Part shown: one piece after another, positions 1-11,373 of the stretch | Position numbering within the stretch: the first letter of the stretch is position 1 | How the letters are laid out: every line of letters begins with the position of its first letter | NCBI RefSeq assembly: GCF_032854445.1 | Contig: NC_088305.1 | Location: forward strand, 17,967,717 to 18,031,716 | Origin: Liolophura sinensis | Lineage: Eukaryota > Mollusca > Polyplacophora > Chitonida > Chitonidae | Length of the DNA: 64,000 nt | Direction of reading: 5' to 3' | Position numbers and translations under genes: made by a program | The notes under the pieces: model-generated | Seen by the model: the letters and a program-made list of their open reading frames with translations, nothing else | Told to the model about the DNA's origin: nothing | Database searches by the model: none

Positions 1-271
1 GATCTGTCCCATTGGTGTAAAAGTCGTACCACTCTATGGATCGGACATAGTCTAAATGGTATTCCGGTACTGTAGACAGGCACAGAACGTCTGGATTTAA
101 CTGCCACTCACCGCAACAGTCAGAGGACGACGAGCTTGAAAAGGAGGAATTGTATTGAGACTGCGGGCTCACTTGCCTTGAGGATACACTGTGTTGGGAC
201 ATAGCCATAATGCTTTCCGCTAGGGCAGAGGTGAGTTGCTGATACATGTTTACAAGTAAACTGGCTGGCAT
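1..271 (-). CDS. nanos: Nanos copy 0, partial (N-terminal part, cut by left window edge)
   Basis: The first 90 codons of a nanos copy, reading leftward from an ATG at 269-271; the fingers lie beyond the window. It carries Met24 and Tyr40. Its start matches the other copies (1,673 bp below copy 1) and its TATA box is at 317-324. Confidence 0.9.
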   Translation of the reverse strand, partial: MPASLLVNMYQQLTSALAESIMAMSQHSVSSRQVSPQSQYNSSFSSSSSSDCCGEWQLNPDVLCLSTVPEYHLDYVRSIEWYDFYTNGTD

Positions 272-316
272 TGACTGTTGGACAGAAGTTATGAGTATCC
301 GTGTGAAATCAGCATG

Positions 317-324
317 TATTTATA
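317..324 (-). promoter_or_regulatory. TATA box of copy 0
   Basis: On the minus strand this reads TATAAATA, 46-53 bp upstream of the copy 0 ATG. The same element lies at the same offset before every copy that keeps its 5' end. It implies a start site about 25-30 bp downstream and a 5' leader of only some 20 nt. The TATA match is seen directly; the start site is inferred. Confidence 0.7.
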
Positions 325-518
325 GGGTAGCTGTGCATTGTTCTCAGTAGGGGATAGCTTAAGAAAGTATAACTCATCAACTGTGGTGATGTTTAGTAAT
401 TGTTGGTCTGTGAGAGTGTCTTCTCATCAGGAGGGCAGTCTGGATGGCTTCAGACGGATTACGCCCCCTGTCATATGTTGATAGCAATCTTGTTACATGA
501 AGATAGCCGGTAAATAAG

Positions 519-528
519 CGGCATGCCG
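519..528. repeat. 10-bp perfect palindrome in the spacer
   Basis: CGGCATGCCG is its own reverse complement and is flanked by AT-rich sequence. It recurs in every regular spacer at the same offset (for example 2192-2201), about 250 bp upstream of the ATG of the gene to its left. It is missing from the extra partial unit at 14,350-14,860. It could be a dimeric protein site, but nothing else supports that. Confidence 0.4.
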
Positions 529-1234
529 TTTGATATGTGTCTATGAGAAGGGATTGGCCACTCCGTTAGCTTGTGTACGTGTGCACTCGATAAAGAATCC
601 GAACCATGAATGTGGAATTTGAAGTTTTTCTTTTCAATATTATTCCATTAAAGTTGCCCAGAAATTGTATTTTTCTTGTACGTGTTAGGTGTTGAATTAA
701 TGAGGAATGCCAAAGCTACCGTCTCTGTGATTCTGTTTGAAGAAAGGTTTCTTTTGAAAAAATGTTTAAATGTCATTTATATTTCTTGTAGATTACAATA
801 AAGAAAGTATTAGGCCTCATACCTTTTTTCTGTCCCTGAGATAGTCTCGTAGCGCCATGTTGTCAAGTTCTCTTTACCACTTACTTTGCGAAGAGATCTG
901 AGTAAAAATAGAATAAAGGAAAGAGAATCAAATGGGTGTTTATAAAATAAATAAGGGAATTTTGTCGTAAATGGATATGAGTGTTGTGAAATTATGCATA
1001 AAATATTGTTCTGTACACACTTTTTAGACAACGAAGTAAAGATTGTGCAGTAATGAAGAAGAAAGAGTATAAGGTGTTAGAATTTTTTTTATATGTAACT
1101 GTTTGACGCAATACCTGTAGAGACGTTCAGGCTTGAATATGTCGGACTAGTTATATGCTGGATAGTAATTAAAGCTGGTATTATTGTTGAGCAAGTCTAA
1201 GAGTCAAAGAGTTTGTTGTTTTCATTCAATGCGT

Positions 1235-1240
1235 TTTATT
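1235..1240 (-). terminator. Poly(A) signal AATAAA of copy 1
   Basis: TTTATT on the plus strand gives AATAAA in the gene's sense, about 96-101 bases past the stop. The hexamer lies at the same offset after the other full copies (for example 2908-2913 for copy 2). It would give a short 3' UTR of about 110-125 nt. I see no Pumilio-type TGTANATA element in that UTR. Other AATAAA-like hexamers occur in the spacer, so use of this one is inferred. Confidence 0.6.
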
Positions 1241-1335
1241 TTCTCACGTGGTAACATCGAACAAGGAAGAATGGTGATATGTTCTCTTTAGCACTCAAAG
1301 AAATAGCACAATATGTATGTTTAAGCTAGCACAAG

Positions 1336-1944
1336 TTATGGACGGTGGCTGTGCATCTTTCGCTTGGTATTCAAAGGACAGTACTTCAAGGTGTGGGCCA
1401 TGTCTCCAGAGCTGCTGCAGATCGGGCAGGTGTATCGTCGGAGAATGGGACAAGTTACTCTTCCGGAGTCGTCTTTTAGCACGTGGCTGCCATACACTGA
1501 CAAGGGTTCTCCGTTGTTCTTGCAGAATACGCAGTGCCGTGAGACGCCGTTGACCCTGTTGTGAAGAAAACATGCGGTGGCCTTGGTGCGATATTGGTCA
1601 TGATGGGGCAGGTGGCGCCCAGAAGGATTGCTTCGCATTTTAATCTGGAACATGTCGTATTCGTCCAGCGCATGATCTGTCCCATTGGTGTAAAAGTCGT
1701 ACCACTCTATGGATCGGACATAGTCTAAATGGTATTCCGGTACTGTAGACAGGCACAGAACGTCTGGATTTAACTGCCACTCACCGCAACAGTCAGAGGA
1801 CGACGAGCTTGAAAAGGAGGAATTGTGTTGAGACTGCGGGCTCACTTGCCTTGAGGATACACTGTGTTGGGACATAGCCATAATGCTTTCCGCTAGGGCA
1901 GAGGTGAGTTGCTGATACATGTTTACAAGTAAACTGGCTGGCAT
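1336..1944 (-). CDS. nanos: Nanos-family RNA-binding zinc finger protein, copy 1 (reference description)
   Basis: 202 codons, one exon as read here, TAA stop. Residues 1-41 are polar, 42-50 are a serine-rich run (one Phe), and 71-105 are acidic and aromatic. Finger 1 uses C138, C141, H154 and C165; finger 2 uses C173, C176, H184 and C189, with exact Nanos spacing. The tail 194-202 is basic. Trp81-x-Asp83-Phe84 resembles the core of the CNOT1-binding motif at the N-terminus of vertebrate Nanos proteins, but the match is partial. Known family role: the fingers bind RNA and Pumilio, and the N-terminus recruits CCR4-NOT to repress and deadenylate mRNAs in germ cells. The start is chosen because it follows the TATA box at the right distance and is shared by the full copies. 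This copy has Met24, Val29, His40 and Val155. Orthology to a numbered vertebrate nanos cannot be decided. Confidence 0.93.
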   Translation of the reverse strand: MPASLLVNMYQQLTSALAESIMAMSQHSVSSRQVSPQSQHNSSFSSSSSSDCCGEWQLNPDVLCLSTVPEYHLDYVRSIEWYDFYTNGTDHALDEYDMFQIKMRSNPSGRHLPHHDQYRTKATACFLHNRVNGVSRHCVFCKNNGEPLSVYGSHVLKDDSGRVTCPILRRYTCPICSSSGDMAHTLKYCPLNTKRKMHSHRP

Positions 1945-1989
1945 TGACTGTTGGACAGAAGTTATGAGTATCCGTGTGAAATCAGCATG

Positions 1990-1997
1990 TATTTATA
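1990..1997 (-). promoter_or_regulatory. TATA box of copy 1 (G-type promoter haplotype)
   Basis: TATAAATA on the minus strand, preceded by CCC. This G-type context is found before copies 0, 1, 2 and 4-8. Copies 3 and 9 onward with an intact 5' end have an A in place of one C, giving ATATAAATA. Confidence 0.7.
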
Positions 1998-3008
1998 GGG
2001 TAGCTGTGCATTGTTCTCAGTAGGGGATAGCTTAAGAAAGTATAACTCATCAACTGTGGTGATGTTTAGTAATTGTTGGTCTGTGAGAATGTCTTCTCAT
2101 CAGGAGGGCAGTCTGGATGGCTTCAGACGGATTACGCCCCCTGTCATATGTTGATAGCAATCTTGTTACATGAAGATAGCCGGTAAATAAGCGGCATGCC
2201 GTTTGATATGTGTCTATGAGAAGAAATTGGCCACTCCGTTAGCTTGTGTACGTGTGCACTCGATAAAGAATCCGAACCATGAATGTGGAATTTGAAGTTT
2301 TTCTTTTCAATATTATTCCATTAAAGTTGCCCAGAAATTGTATTTTTCTTGTACGTGTTAGGTGTTGAATTAATGAGGAATGCTAAAGCTACCGCCTCTG
2401 TGATTCTGTTTGAAGAAAGGTTTCTTTTGAAAAAATGTTTAAATGTCATTTATATTTCTTGTAGATTACAATAAAGAAAGTATTAGGCCTTATACCTTTT
2501 TTCTGTCCCTGAGATAGTCTCGTAGCGCCATGTTGTCAAGTTCTCTTTACAACTTACTTTGCGAAGAGATGTGAGTAAAAATAGAATAAAGGAAAGAGAA
2601 TCAAATGGGTGTTTATAAAATAAATAAGGGAATTTTGTCGTAAATGGATATGAGTGTTGTGAAATTATGCATAAAATATTGTTCTGTACACACTTTTTAG
2701 ACAACGAAGTAAAGATTGTGCAGTAATGAAGAAGAAAGAGTATAAGGTGTTAGAATTTTTTTTATATGTAACTGTTTGACGCAATACCTGTAGAGACGTT
2801 CAGGTTTGAATATGTCGGACTAGTTATATGCTGGATAGTAATTAAAGCTGGTATTATTGTTAAGCAAGTCTAAGAGTCAAGGAGTTTGTTGTTTTCATTC
2901 AATGCGTTTTATTTTCTCACGTGGTAACATCGAACAAGGAAGAATGGTGATATGTTCTCTTTAGCACTCAAAGAAATAGCACAATATGTATGTTTAAGCT
3001 AGCACAAG

Positions 3009-3617
3009 TTATGGACGGTGGCTGTGCATCTTTCGCTTGGTATTCAAAGGACAGTACTTCAAGGTGTGGGCCATGTCTCCAGAGCTGCTGCAGATCGGGC
3101 AGGTGTATCGTCGGAGAATGGGACAAGTTACTCTTCCGGAGTCGTCTTTTAGCACGTGGCTGCCATACACTGACAAGGGTTCTCCGTTGTTCTTGCAGAA
3201 TACGCAGTGCCGTGAGACGCCGTTGACCCTGTTGTGAAGAAAACATGCGGTGGCCTTGGTGCGATATTGGTCATGATGGGGCAGGTGGCGCCCAGAAGGA
3301 TTGCTTCGCATTTTAATCTGGAACATGTCGTATTCGTCCAGCGCATGATCTGTCCCATTGGTGTAAAAGTCGTACCACTCTATGGATCGGACATAGTCTA
3401 AATGGTATTCCGGTACTGTAGACAGGCACAGAACGTCTGGATTTAACTGCCACTCACCGCAACAGTCAGAGGACGACGAGCTTGAAAAGGAGGAATTGTA
3501 TTGAGACTGCGGGCTCACTTGCCTTGAGGATACACTGTGTTGGGACATAGCCATAATGCTTTCCGCTAGGGCAGAGGTGAGTTGCTGATACATGTTTACA
3601 AGTAAACTGGCTGGCAT
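3009..3617 (-). CDS. nanos: Nanos copy 2
   Basis: Intact 202-codon frame. It differs from copy 1 in the protein only by Tyr40 for His40. It has the G-type promoter; TATA box at 3663-3670. Confidence 0.92.
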   Translation of the reverse strand: MPASLLVNMYQQLTSALAESIMAMSQHSVSSRQVSPQSQYNSSFSSSSSSDCCGEWQLNPDVLCLSTVPEYHLDYVRSIEWYDFYTNGTDHALDEYDMFQIKMRSNPSGRHLPHHDQYRTKATACFLHNRVNGVSRHCVFCKNNGEPLSVYGSHVLKDDSGRVTCPILRRYTCPICSSSGDMAHTLKYCPLNTKRKMHSHRP

Positions 3618-4681
3618 TGACTGTTGGACAGAAGTTATGAGTATCCGTGTGAAATCAGCATGTATTTATAGGGTAGCTGTGCATTGTTCTCAGTAGGGGA
3701 TAGCTTAAGAAAGTATAACTCATCAACTGTGGTGATGTTTAGTAATTGTTGGTCTGTGAGAATGTCTTCTCATCAGGAGGGCAGTCTGGATGGCTTCAGA
3801 CGGATTACGCCCCCTGTCATATGTTGATAGCAATCTTGTTACATGAAGATAGCCGGTAAATAAGCGGCATGCCGTTTGATATGTGTCTATGAGAAGAAAT
3901 TGGCCACTCCGTTAGCTTGTGTACGTGTGCACTCGATAAAGAATCCGAACCATGAATGTGGAATTTGAAGTTTTTCTTTTCAATATTATTCCATTAAAGT
4001 TGCCCAGAAATTGTATTTTTCTTGTACGTGTTAGGTGTTGAATTAATGAGGAATGCCAAAGCTACCGTCTCTGTGATTCTGTTTGAAGAAAGGTTTCTTT
4101 TGAAAAAATGTTTAAATGTCATTTATATTTCTTGTAGATTACAATAAAGAAAATATTAGGCCTCATACCTTTTTTCTGTCCCTGAGATAGTCTCGTAGCG
4201 CCATGTTGTCAAGTTCTCTTTACAACTTACTTTGCGAAGAGATGTGAGTAAAAATAGAATAAAGGAAAGAGAATCAAATGGGTGTTTATAAAATAAATAA
4301 GGGAATTTTGTCGTAAATGGATATGAGTGTTGTGAAATTATGCATAAAATATTGTTCTGTACACACTTTTTAGACAACGAAGTAAAGATTGTGCAGTAAT
4401 GAAGAAGAAAGAGTATAAGGTGTTAGAATTTTTTTTATATGTAACTGTTTGACGCAATACCTGTAGAGACGTTCAGGCTTGAATATGTCGGACTAGTTAT
4501 ATGCTGGATAGTAATTAAAGCTGGTATTATTGTTGAGCAAGTCTAAGAGTCAAAGAGTTTGTTGTTTTCATTCAATGCGTTTTATTTTCTCACGTGGTAA
4601 CATCGAACAAGGAAGAATGGTGATATGTTCTCTTTAGCACTCAAAGAAATAGCACAATATGTATGTTTAAGCTAGCACAAG

Positions 4682-5290
4682 TTATGGACGGTGGCTGTGC
4701 ATCTTTCGCTTGGTATTCAAAGGACAGTACTTCAAGGTGTGGGCCATGTCTCCAGAGCTGCTGCAGATCGGGCAGGTGTATCGTCGGAGAATGGGACAAG
4801 TTACTCTTCCGGAGTCGTCTTTTAGCACGTGGCTGCCATACACTGACAAGGGTTCTCCGTTGTTCTTGCAGAATACGCAGTGCCGTGAGACGCCGTTGAC
4901 CCTGTTGTGAAGAAAACATGCGGTGGCCTTGGTGCGATATTGGTCATGATGGGGCAGGTGGCGCCCAGAAGGATTGCTTCGCATTTTAATCTGGAACATG
5001 TCGTATTCGTCCAGCGCATGATCTGTCCCATTGGTGTAAAAGTCGTACCACTCTATGGATCGGACATAGTCTAAATGGTATTCCGGTACTGTAGACAGGC
5101 ACAGAACGTCTGGATTTAACTGCCACTCACCGCAACAGTCAGAGGACGACGAGCTTGAAAAGGAGGAATTGTATTGAGACTGCGGGCTCACTTGCCTTGA
5201 GGATACACTGTGTTGGGACATAGCCATAATGCTTTCCGCTAGGGCAGAGGTGAGTTGCTGATACATGTTTACAAGTAAACTGGCTGGCAT
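4682..5290 (-). CDS. nanos: Nanos copy 3
   Basis: Intact 202 codons with Met24 and Tyr40, so first-subfamily coding sequence. Its promoter (5,310-5,346) instead matches the second subfamily, with TAAGTAGCC and ATATAAATA variants, which makes this unit a mosaic. Confidence 0.92.
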   Translation of the reverse strand: MPASLLVNMYQQLTSALAESIMAMSQHSVSSRQVSPQSQYNSSFSSSSSSDCCGEWQLNPDVLCLSTVPEYHLDYVRSIEWYDFYTNGTDHALDEYDMFQIKMRSNPSGRHLPHHDQYRTKATACFLHNRVNGVSRHCVFCKNNGEPLSVYGSHVLKDDSGRVTCPILRRYTCPICSSSGDMAHTLKYCPLNTKRKMHSHRP

Positions 5291-6354
5291 TGACTGTTGG
5301 ACAGAAGTTATAAGTAGCCGTGTGAAATCAGCATGTATTTATATGGTAGCTGTGCATTGTTCTCAGTAGGGGATAGCTTAAGAAAGTATAACTCATCAAC
5401 TGTGGTGATGTTTAGTAATTGTTGGTCTGTGAGAATGTCTTCTTATCAGGAGGGCAGTCTGGATGGCTTCAGACGGATTACGCCCCCTGTCATATGTTGA
5501 TAGCAATCTTGTTACATGGAGATAGCCGGTAAATAAGCGGCATGCCGTTTGATATGTGTCTATGAGAAGGGATTGGCCACTCCGTTAGCTTGTGTACGTG
5601 TGCACTCGATAAAGAATCCGAACCATGAATGTGGAATTTGAAGTTTTTCTTTTCAATATTATTCCATTAAAGTTGCCCAGAAATTGTATTTTTCTTGTAC
5701 GTGTTAGGTGTTGAATTAATGAGGAATGCTAAAGCTACCGCCTCTGTGATTCTGTTTGAAGAAAGGTTTCTTTTGAAAAAATGTTTAAATGTCATTTATA
5801 TTTCTTGTAGATTACAATAAAGAAAGTATTAGGCCTTATACCTTTTTTCTGTCCCTGAGATAGTCTCGTAGCGCCATGTTGTCAAGTTCTCTTTACAACT
5901 TACTTTGCGAAGAGATGTGAGTAAAAATAGAATAAAGGAAAGAGAATCAAATGGGTGTTTATAAAATAAATAAGGGAATTTTGTCGTAAATGGATATGAG
6001 TGTTGTGAAATTATGCATAAAATATTGTTCTGTACACACTTTTTAGACAACGAAGTAAAGATTGTGCAGTAATGAAGAAGAAAGAGTATAAGGTGTTAGA
6101 ATTTTTTTTATATGTAACTGTTTGACGCAATACCTGTAGAGACGTTCAGGTTTGAATATGTCGGACTAGTTATATGCTGGATAGTAATTAAAGCTGGTAT
6201 TATTGTTGAGCAAGTCTAAGAGTCAAGGAGTTTGTTGTTTTCATTCAATGCGTTTTATTTTCTCACGTGGTAACATCGAACAAGGAAGAATGGTGATATG
6301 TTCTCTTTAGCACTCAAAGAAATAGCACAATATGTATGTTTAAGCTAGCACAAG

Positions 6355-6963
6355 TTATGGACGGTGGCTGTGCATCTTTCGCTTGGTATTCAAAGGACAG
6401 TACTTCAAGGTGTGGGCCATGTCTCCAGAGCTGCTGCAGATCGGGCAGGTGTATCGTCGGAGAATGGGACAAGTTACTCTTCCGGAGTCGTCTTTTAGCA
6501 CGTGGCTGCCATACACTGACAAGGGTTCTCCGTTGTTCTTGCAGAATACGCAGTGCCGTGAGACGCCGTTGACCCTGTTGTGAAGAAAACATGCGGTGGC
6601 CTTGGTGCGATATTGGTCATGATGGGGCAGGTGGCGCCCAGAAGGATTGCTTCGCATTTTAATCTGGAACATGTCGTATTCGTCCAGCGCATGATCTGTC
6701 CCATTGGTGTAAAAGTCGTACCACTCTATGGATCGGACATAGTCTAAATGGTATTCCGGTACTGTAGACAGGCACAGAACGTCTGGATTTAACTGCCACT
6801 CACCGCAACAGTCAGAGGACGACGAGCTTGAAAAGGAGGAATTGTATTGAGACTGCGGGCTCACTTGCCTTGAGGATACACTGTGTTGGGACATAGCCAT
6901 AATGCTTTCCGCTAGGGCAGAGGTGAGTTGCTGATACATGTTTACAAGTAAACTGGCTGGCAT
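6355..6963 (-). CDS. nanos: Nanos copy 4
   Basis: Intact 202 codons with Met24, Tyr40 and Val155, and the G-type promoter. Its upstream spacer at 7,502-7,723 shares rare bases with the spacer at 810-1031, exactly four units (6,692 bp) away. Confidence 0.92.
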   Translation of the reverse strand: MPASLLVNMYQQLTSALAESIMAMSQHSVSSRQVSPQSQYNSSFSSSSSSDCCGEWQLNPDVLCLSTVPEYHLDYVRSIEWYDFYTNGTDHALDEYDMFQIKMRSNPSGRHLPHHDQYRTKATACFLHNRVNGVSRHCVFCKNNGEPLSVYGSHVLKDDSGRVTCPILRRYTCPICSSSGDMAHTLKYCPLNTKRKMHSHRP

Positions 6964-8027
6964 TGACTGTTGGACAGAAGTTATGAGTATCCGTGTGAAA
7001 TCAGCATGTATTTATAGGGTAGCTGTGCATTGTTCTCAGTAGGGGATAGCTTAAGAAAGTATAACTCATCAACTGTGGTGATGTTTAGTAATTGTTGGTC
7101 TGTGAGAGTGTCTTCTCATCAGGAGGGCAGTCTGGATGGCTTCAGACGGATTACGCCCCCTGTCATATGTTGATAGCAATCTTGTTACATGAAGATAGCC
7201 GGTAAATAAGCGGCATGCCGTTTGATATGTGTCTATGAGAAGGGATTGGCCACTCCGTTAGCTTGTGTACGTGTGCACTCGATAAAGAATCCGAACCATG
7301 AATGTGGAATTTGAAGTTTTTCTTTTCAATATTATTCCATTAAAGTTGCCCAGAAATTGTATTTTTCTTGTACGTGTTAGGTGTTGAATTAATGAGGAAT
7401 GCCAAAGCTACCGTCTCTGTGATTCTGTTTGAAGAAAGGTTTCTTTTGAAAAAATGTTTAAATGTCATTTATATTTCTTGTAGATTACAATAAAGAAAGT
7501 ATTAGGCCTCATACCTTTTTTCTGTCCCTGAGATAGTCTCGTAGCGCCATGTTGTCAAGTTCTCTTTACCACTTACTTTGCGAAGAGATCTGAGTAAAAA
7601 TAGAATAAAGGAAAGAGAATCAAATGGGTGTTTATAAAATAAATAAGGGAATTTTGTCGTAAATGGATATGAGTGTTGTGAAATTATGCATAAAATATTG
7701 TTCTGTACACACTTTTTAGACAACGAAGTAAAGATTGTGCAGTAATGAAGAAGAAAGAGTATAAGGTGTTAGAATTTTTTTTATATGTAACTGTTTGACG
7801 CAATACCTGTAGAGACGTTCAGGCTTGAATATGTCGGACTAGTTGTATGCTGGATAGTAATTAAAGCTGGTATTATTGTTGAGCAAGTCTAAGAGTCAAA
7901 GAGTTTGTTGTTTTCATTCAATGCGTTTTATTTTCTCACGTGGTAACATCGAACAAGGAAGAATGGTGATATGTTCTCTTTAGCACTCAAAGAAATAGCA
8001 CAATATGTATGTTTAAGCTAGCACAAG

Positions 8028-8636
8028 TTATGGACGGTGGCTGTGCATCTTTCGCTTGGTATTCAAAGGACAGTACTTCAAGGTGTGGGCCATGTCTCCA
8101 GAGCTGCTGCAGATCGGGCAGGTGTATCGTCGGAGAATGGGACAAGTTACTCTTCCGGAGTCGTCTTTTAGCACGTGGCTGCCATACACTGACAAGGGTT
8201 CTCCGTTGTTCTTGCAGAATACGCAGTGCCGTGAGACGCCGTTGACCCTGTTGTGAAGAAAACATGCGGTGGCCTTGGTGCGATATTGGTCATGATGGGG
8301 CAGGTGGCGCCCAGAAGGATTGCTTCGCATTTTAATCTGGAACATGTCGTATTCGTCCAGCGCATGATCTGTCCCATTGGTGTAAAAGTCGTACCACTCT
8401 ATGGATCGGACATAGTCTAAATGGTATTCCGGTACTGTAGACAGGCACAGAACGTCTGGATTTAACTGCCACTCACCGCAACAGTCAGAGGACGACGAGC
8501 TTGAAAAGGAGGAATTGTGTTGAGACTGCGGGCTCACTTGCCTTGAGGATACACTGTGTTGGGACATAGCCATAATGCTTTCCGCTAGGGCAGAGGTGAG
8601 TTGCTGATACATGTTTACAAGTAAACTGGCTGGCAT
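8028..8636 (-). CDS. nanos: Nanos copy 5
   Basis: Intact 202 codons with the same protein as copy 1 (Met24, His40, Val155). It sits 6,692 bp from copy 1, in line with a four-unit recurrence. Confidence 0.92.
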   Translation of the reverse strand: MPASLLVNMYQQLTSALAESIMAMSQHSVSSRQVSPQSQHNSSFSSSSSSDCCGEWQLNPDVLCLSTVPEYHLDYVRSIEWYDFYTNGTDHALDEYDMFQIKMRSNPSGRHLPHHDQYRTKATACFLHNRVNGVSRHCVFCKNNGEPLSVYGSHVLKDDSGRVTCPILRRYTCPICSSSGDMAHTLKYCPLNTKRKMHSHRP

Positions 8637-9700
8637 TGACTGTTGGACAGAAGTTATGAGTATCCGTGTGAAATCAGCATGTATTTATAGGGTAGCTGTG
8701 CATTGTTCTCAGTAGGGGATAGCTTAAGAAAGTATAACTCATCAACTGTGGTGATGTTTAGTAATTGTTGGTCTGTGAGAATGTCTTCTCATCAGGAGGG
8801 CAGTCTGGATGGCTTCAGACGGATTACGCCCCCTGTCATATGTTGATAGCAATCTTGTTACATGAAGATAGCCGGTAAATAAGCGGCATGCCGTTTGATA
8901 TGTGTCTATGAGAAGAAATTGGCCACTCCGTTAGCTTGTGTACGTGTGCACTCGATAAAGAATCCGAACCATGAATGTGGAATTTGAAGTTTTTCTTTTC
9001 AATATTATTCCATTAAAGTTGCCCAGAAATTGTATTTTTCTTGTACGTGTTAGGTGTTGAATTAATGAGGAATGCCAAAGCTACCGTCTCTGTGATTCTG
9101 TTTGAAGAAAGGTTTCTTTTGAAAAAATGTTTAAATGTCATTTATATTTCTTGTAGATTACAATAAAGAAAATATTAGGCCTCATACCTTTTTTCTGTCC
9201 CTGAGATAGTCTCGTAGCGCCATGTTGTCAAGTTCTCTTTACAACTTACTTTGCGAAGAGATGTGAGTAAAAATAGAATAAAGGAAAGAGAATCAAATGG
9301 GTGTTTATAAAATAAATAAGGGAATTTTGTCGTAAATGGATATGAGTGTTGTGAAATTATGCATAAAATATTGTTCTGTACACACTTTTTAGACAACGAA
9401 GTAAAGATTGTGCAGTAATGAAGAAGAAAGAGTATAAGGTGTTAGAATTTTTTTTATATGTAACTGTTTGACGCAATACCTGTAGAGACGTTCAGGTTTG
9501 AATATGTCGGACTAGTTATATGCTGGATAGTAATTAAAGCTGGTATTATTGTTGAGCAAGTCTAAGAGTCAAAGAGTTTGTTGTTTTCATTCAATGCGTT
9601 TTATTTTCTCACGTGGTAACATCGAACAAGGAAGAATGGTGATATGTTCTCTTTAGCACTCAAAGAAATAGCACAATATGTATGTTTAAGCTAGCACAAG

Positions 9701-10309
9701 TTATGGACGGTGGCTGTGCATCTTTCGCTTGGTATTCAAAGGACAGTACTTCAAGGTGTGGGCCATGTCTCCAGAGCTGCTGCAGATCGGGCAGGTGTAT
9801 CGTCGGAGAATGGGACAAGTTACTCTTCCGGAGTCGTCTTTTAGCACGTGGCTGCCATACACTGACAAGGGTTCTCCGTTGTTCTTGCAGAATACGCAGT
9901 GCCGTGAGACGCCGTTGACCCTGTTGTGAAGAAAACATGCGGTGGCCTTGGTGCGATATTGGTCATGATGGAGCAGGTGGCGCCCAGAAGGATTGCTTCG
10001 CATTTTAATCTGGAACATGTCGTATTCGTCCAGCGCATGATCTGTCCCATTGGTGTAAAAGTCGTACCACTCTATGGATCGGACATAGTCTAAATGGTAT
10101 TCCGGTACTGTAGACAGGCACAGAACGTCTGGATTTAACTGCCACTCACCGCAACAGTCAGAGGACGACGAGCTTGAAAAGGAGGAATTGTATTGAGACT
10201 GCGGGCTCACTTGCCTTGAGGATACACTGTGTTGGGACATAGCCATAATGCTTTCCGCTAGGGCAGAGGTGAGTTGCTGATACATGTTTACAAGTAAACT
10301 GGCTGGCAT
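9701..10309 (-). CDS. nanos: Nanos copy 6 (Pro113Leu)
   Basis: Intact 202 codons with Met24 and Tyr40. A private G-to-A change on the plus strand at about 9,971 turns Pro113 into Leu in the linker before finger 1. All zinc ligands are kept. Confidence 0.92.
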   Translation of the reverse strand: MPASLLVNMYQQLTSALAESIMAMSQHSVSSRQVSPQSQYNSSFSSSSSSDCCGEWQLNPDVLCLSTVPEYHLDYVRSIEWYDFYTNGTDHALDEYDMFQIKMRSNPSGRHLLHHDQYRTKATACFLHNRVNGVSRHCVFCKNNGEPLSVYGSHVLKDDSGRVTCPILRRYTCPICSSSGDMAHTLKYCPLNTKRKMHSHRP

Positions 10310-11373
10310 TGACTGTTGGACAGAAGTTATGAGTATCCGTGTGAAATCAGCATGTATTTATAGGGTAGCTGTGCATTGTTCTCAGTAGGGGATAGCTTAA
10401 GAAAGTATAACTCATCAACTGTGGTGATGTTTAGTAATTGTTGGTCTGTGAGAGTGTCTTCTCATCAGGAGGGCAGTCTGGATGGCTTCAGACGGATTAC
10501 GCCCCCTGTCATATGTTGATAGCAATCTTGTTACATGAAGATAGCCGGTAAATAAGCGGCATGCCGTTTGATATGTGTCTATGAGAAGGGATTGGCCACT
10601 CCGTTAGCTTGTGTACGTGTGCACTCGATAAAGAATCCGAACCATGAATGTGGAATTTGAAGTTTTTCTTTTCAATATTATTCCATTAAAGTTGCCCAGA
10701 AATTGTATTTTTCTTGTACGTGTTAGGTGTTGAATTAATGAGGAATGCCAAAGCTACCGTCTCTGTGATTCTGTTTGAAGAAAGGTTTCTTTTGAAAAAA
10801 TGTTTAAATGTCATTTATATTTCTTGTAGATTACAATAAAGAAAGTATTGGGCCTTATACCTTTTTTCTGTCCCTGAGATAGTCTCGTAGCGCCATGTTG
10901 TCAAGTTCTCTTTACAACTTACTTTGCGAAGAGATGTGAGTAAAAATAGAATAAAGGAAAGAGAATCAAATGGGTGTTTATAAAATAAATAAGGGAATTT
11001 TGTCGTAAATGGATATGAGTGTTGTGAAATTATGCATAAAATATTGTTCTGTGCACACTTTTTAGACAACGAAGTAAAGATTGTGCAGTAATGAAGAAGA
11101 AAGAGTATAAGGTGTTAGAATTTTTTTTATATGTAACTGTTTGACGCAATACCTGTAGAGACGTTCAGGTTTGAATATGTCGGACTAGTTATATGCTGGA
11201 TAGTAATTAAAGCTGGTATTATTGTTGAGCAAGTCTAAGAGTGAAAGAGTTTGTTGTTTTCATTCAATGCGTTTTATTTTCTCACGTGGTAACATCGAAC
11301 AAGGAAGAATGGTGATATGTTCTCTTTAGCACTCAAAGAAATAGCACAATATGTATGTTTAAGCTAGCACAAG

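Larger units (their letters stand above)
272..1335. other. Representative inter-gene spacer (about 1,064 bp)
   Basis: This is the AT-rich stretch between adjacent genes, and all regular spacers share its content. From right to left it holds the 3' flank of copy 1 with an AATAAA, then A/T runs, then the promoter of copy 0. I see no recognisable protein, tRNA, rRNA, snRNA or transposon. A 73-codon minus frame at 810-1031 recurs in each spacer but shows no known domain and is probably chance. Within the same stretch, a 13-codon minus frame (ATG at 856-858) has a good start context and ends beside a splice-donor-like GTATGA. Its role is unknown. Confidence 0.8.
1336..3008 (-). repeat. One complete repeat unit (gene plus spacer), reference unit
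   Basis: A full period from the stop codon of copy 1 to the base before the stop codon of copy 2. It contains the 609-bp gene and a 1,064-bp spacer. All other units can be aligned to it without gaps larger than a few bases, except those flagged separately. Confidence 0.95.

Noticed and set aside
600-710. Plus-strand 29-codon frame beginning near 606
   Set aside because: Too short, no known motif, and strand opposite to the genes; conservation is explained by the repeat.
810-1031. 73-codon minus-strand frame in each spacer
   Set aside because: It recurs only because the spacer recurs. It has no known domain, is rich in Phe/Leu from T runs, and its length changes with single bases between units.
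1295-1573. 92-codon minus frame, and 78-, 66- and 69-codon frames over the finger region
   Set aside because: They overlap the nanos gene in other frames, and the nanos frame carries the exact zinc-finger signature. They are shadows.
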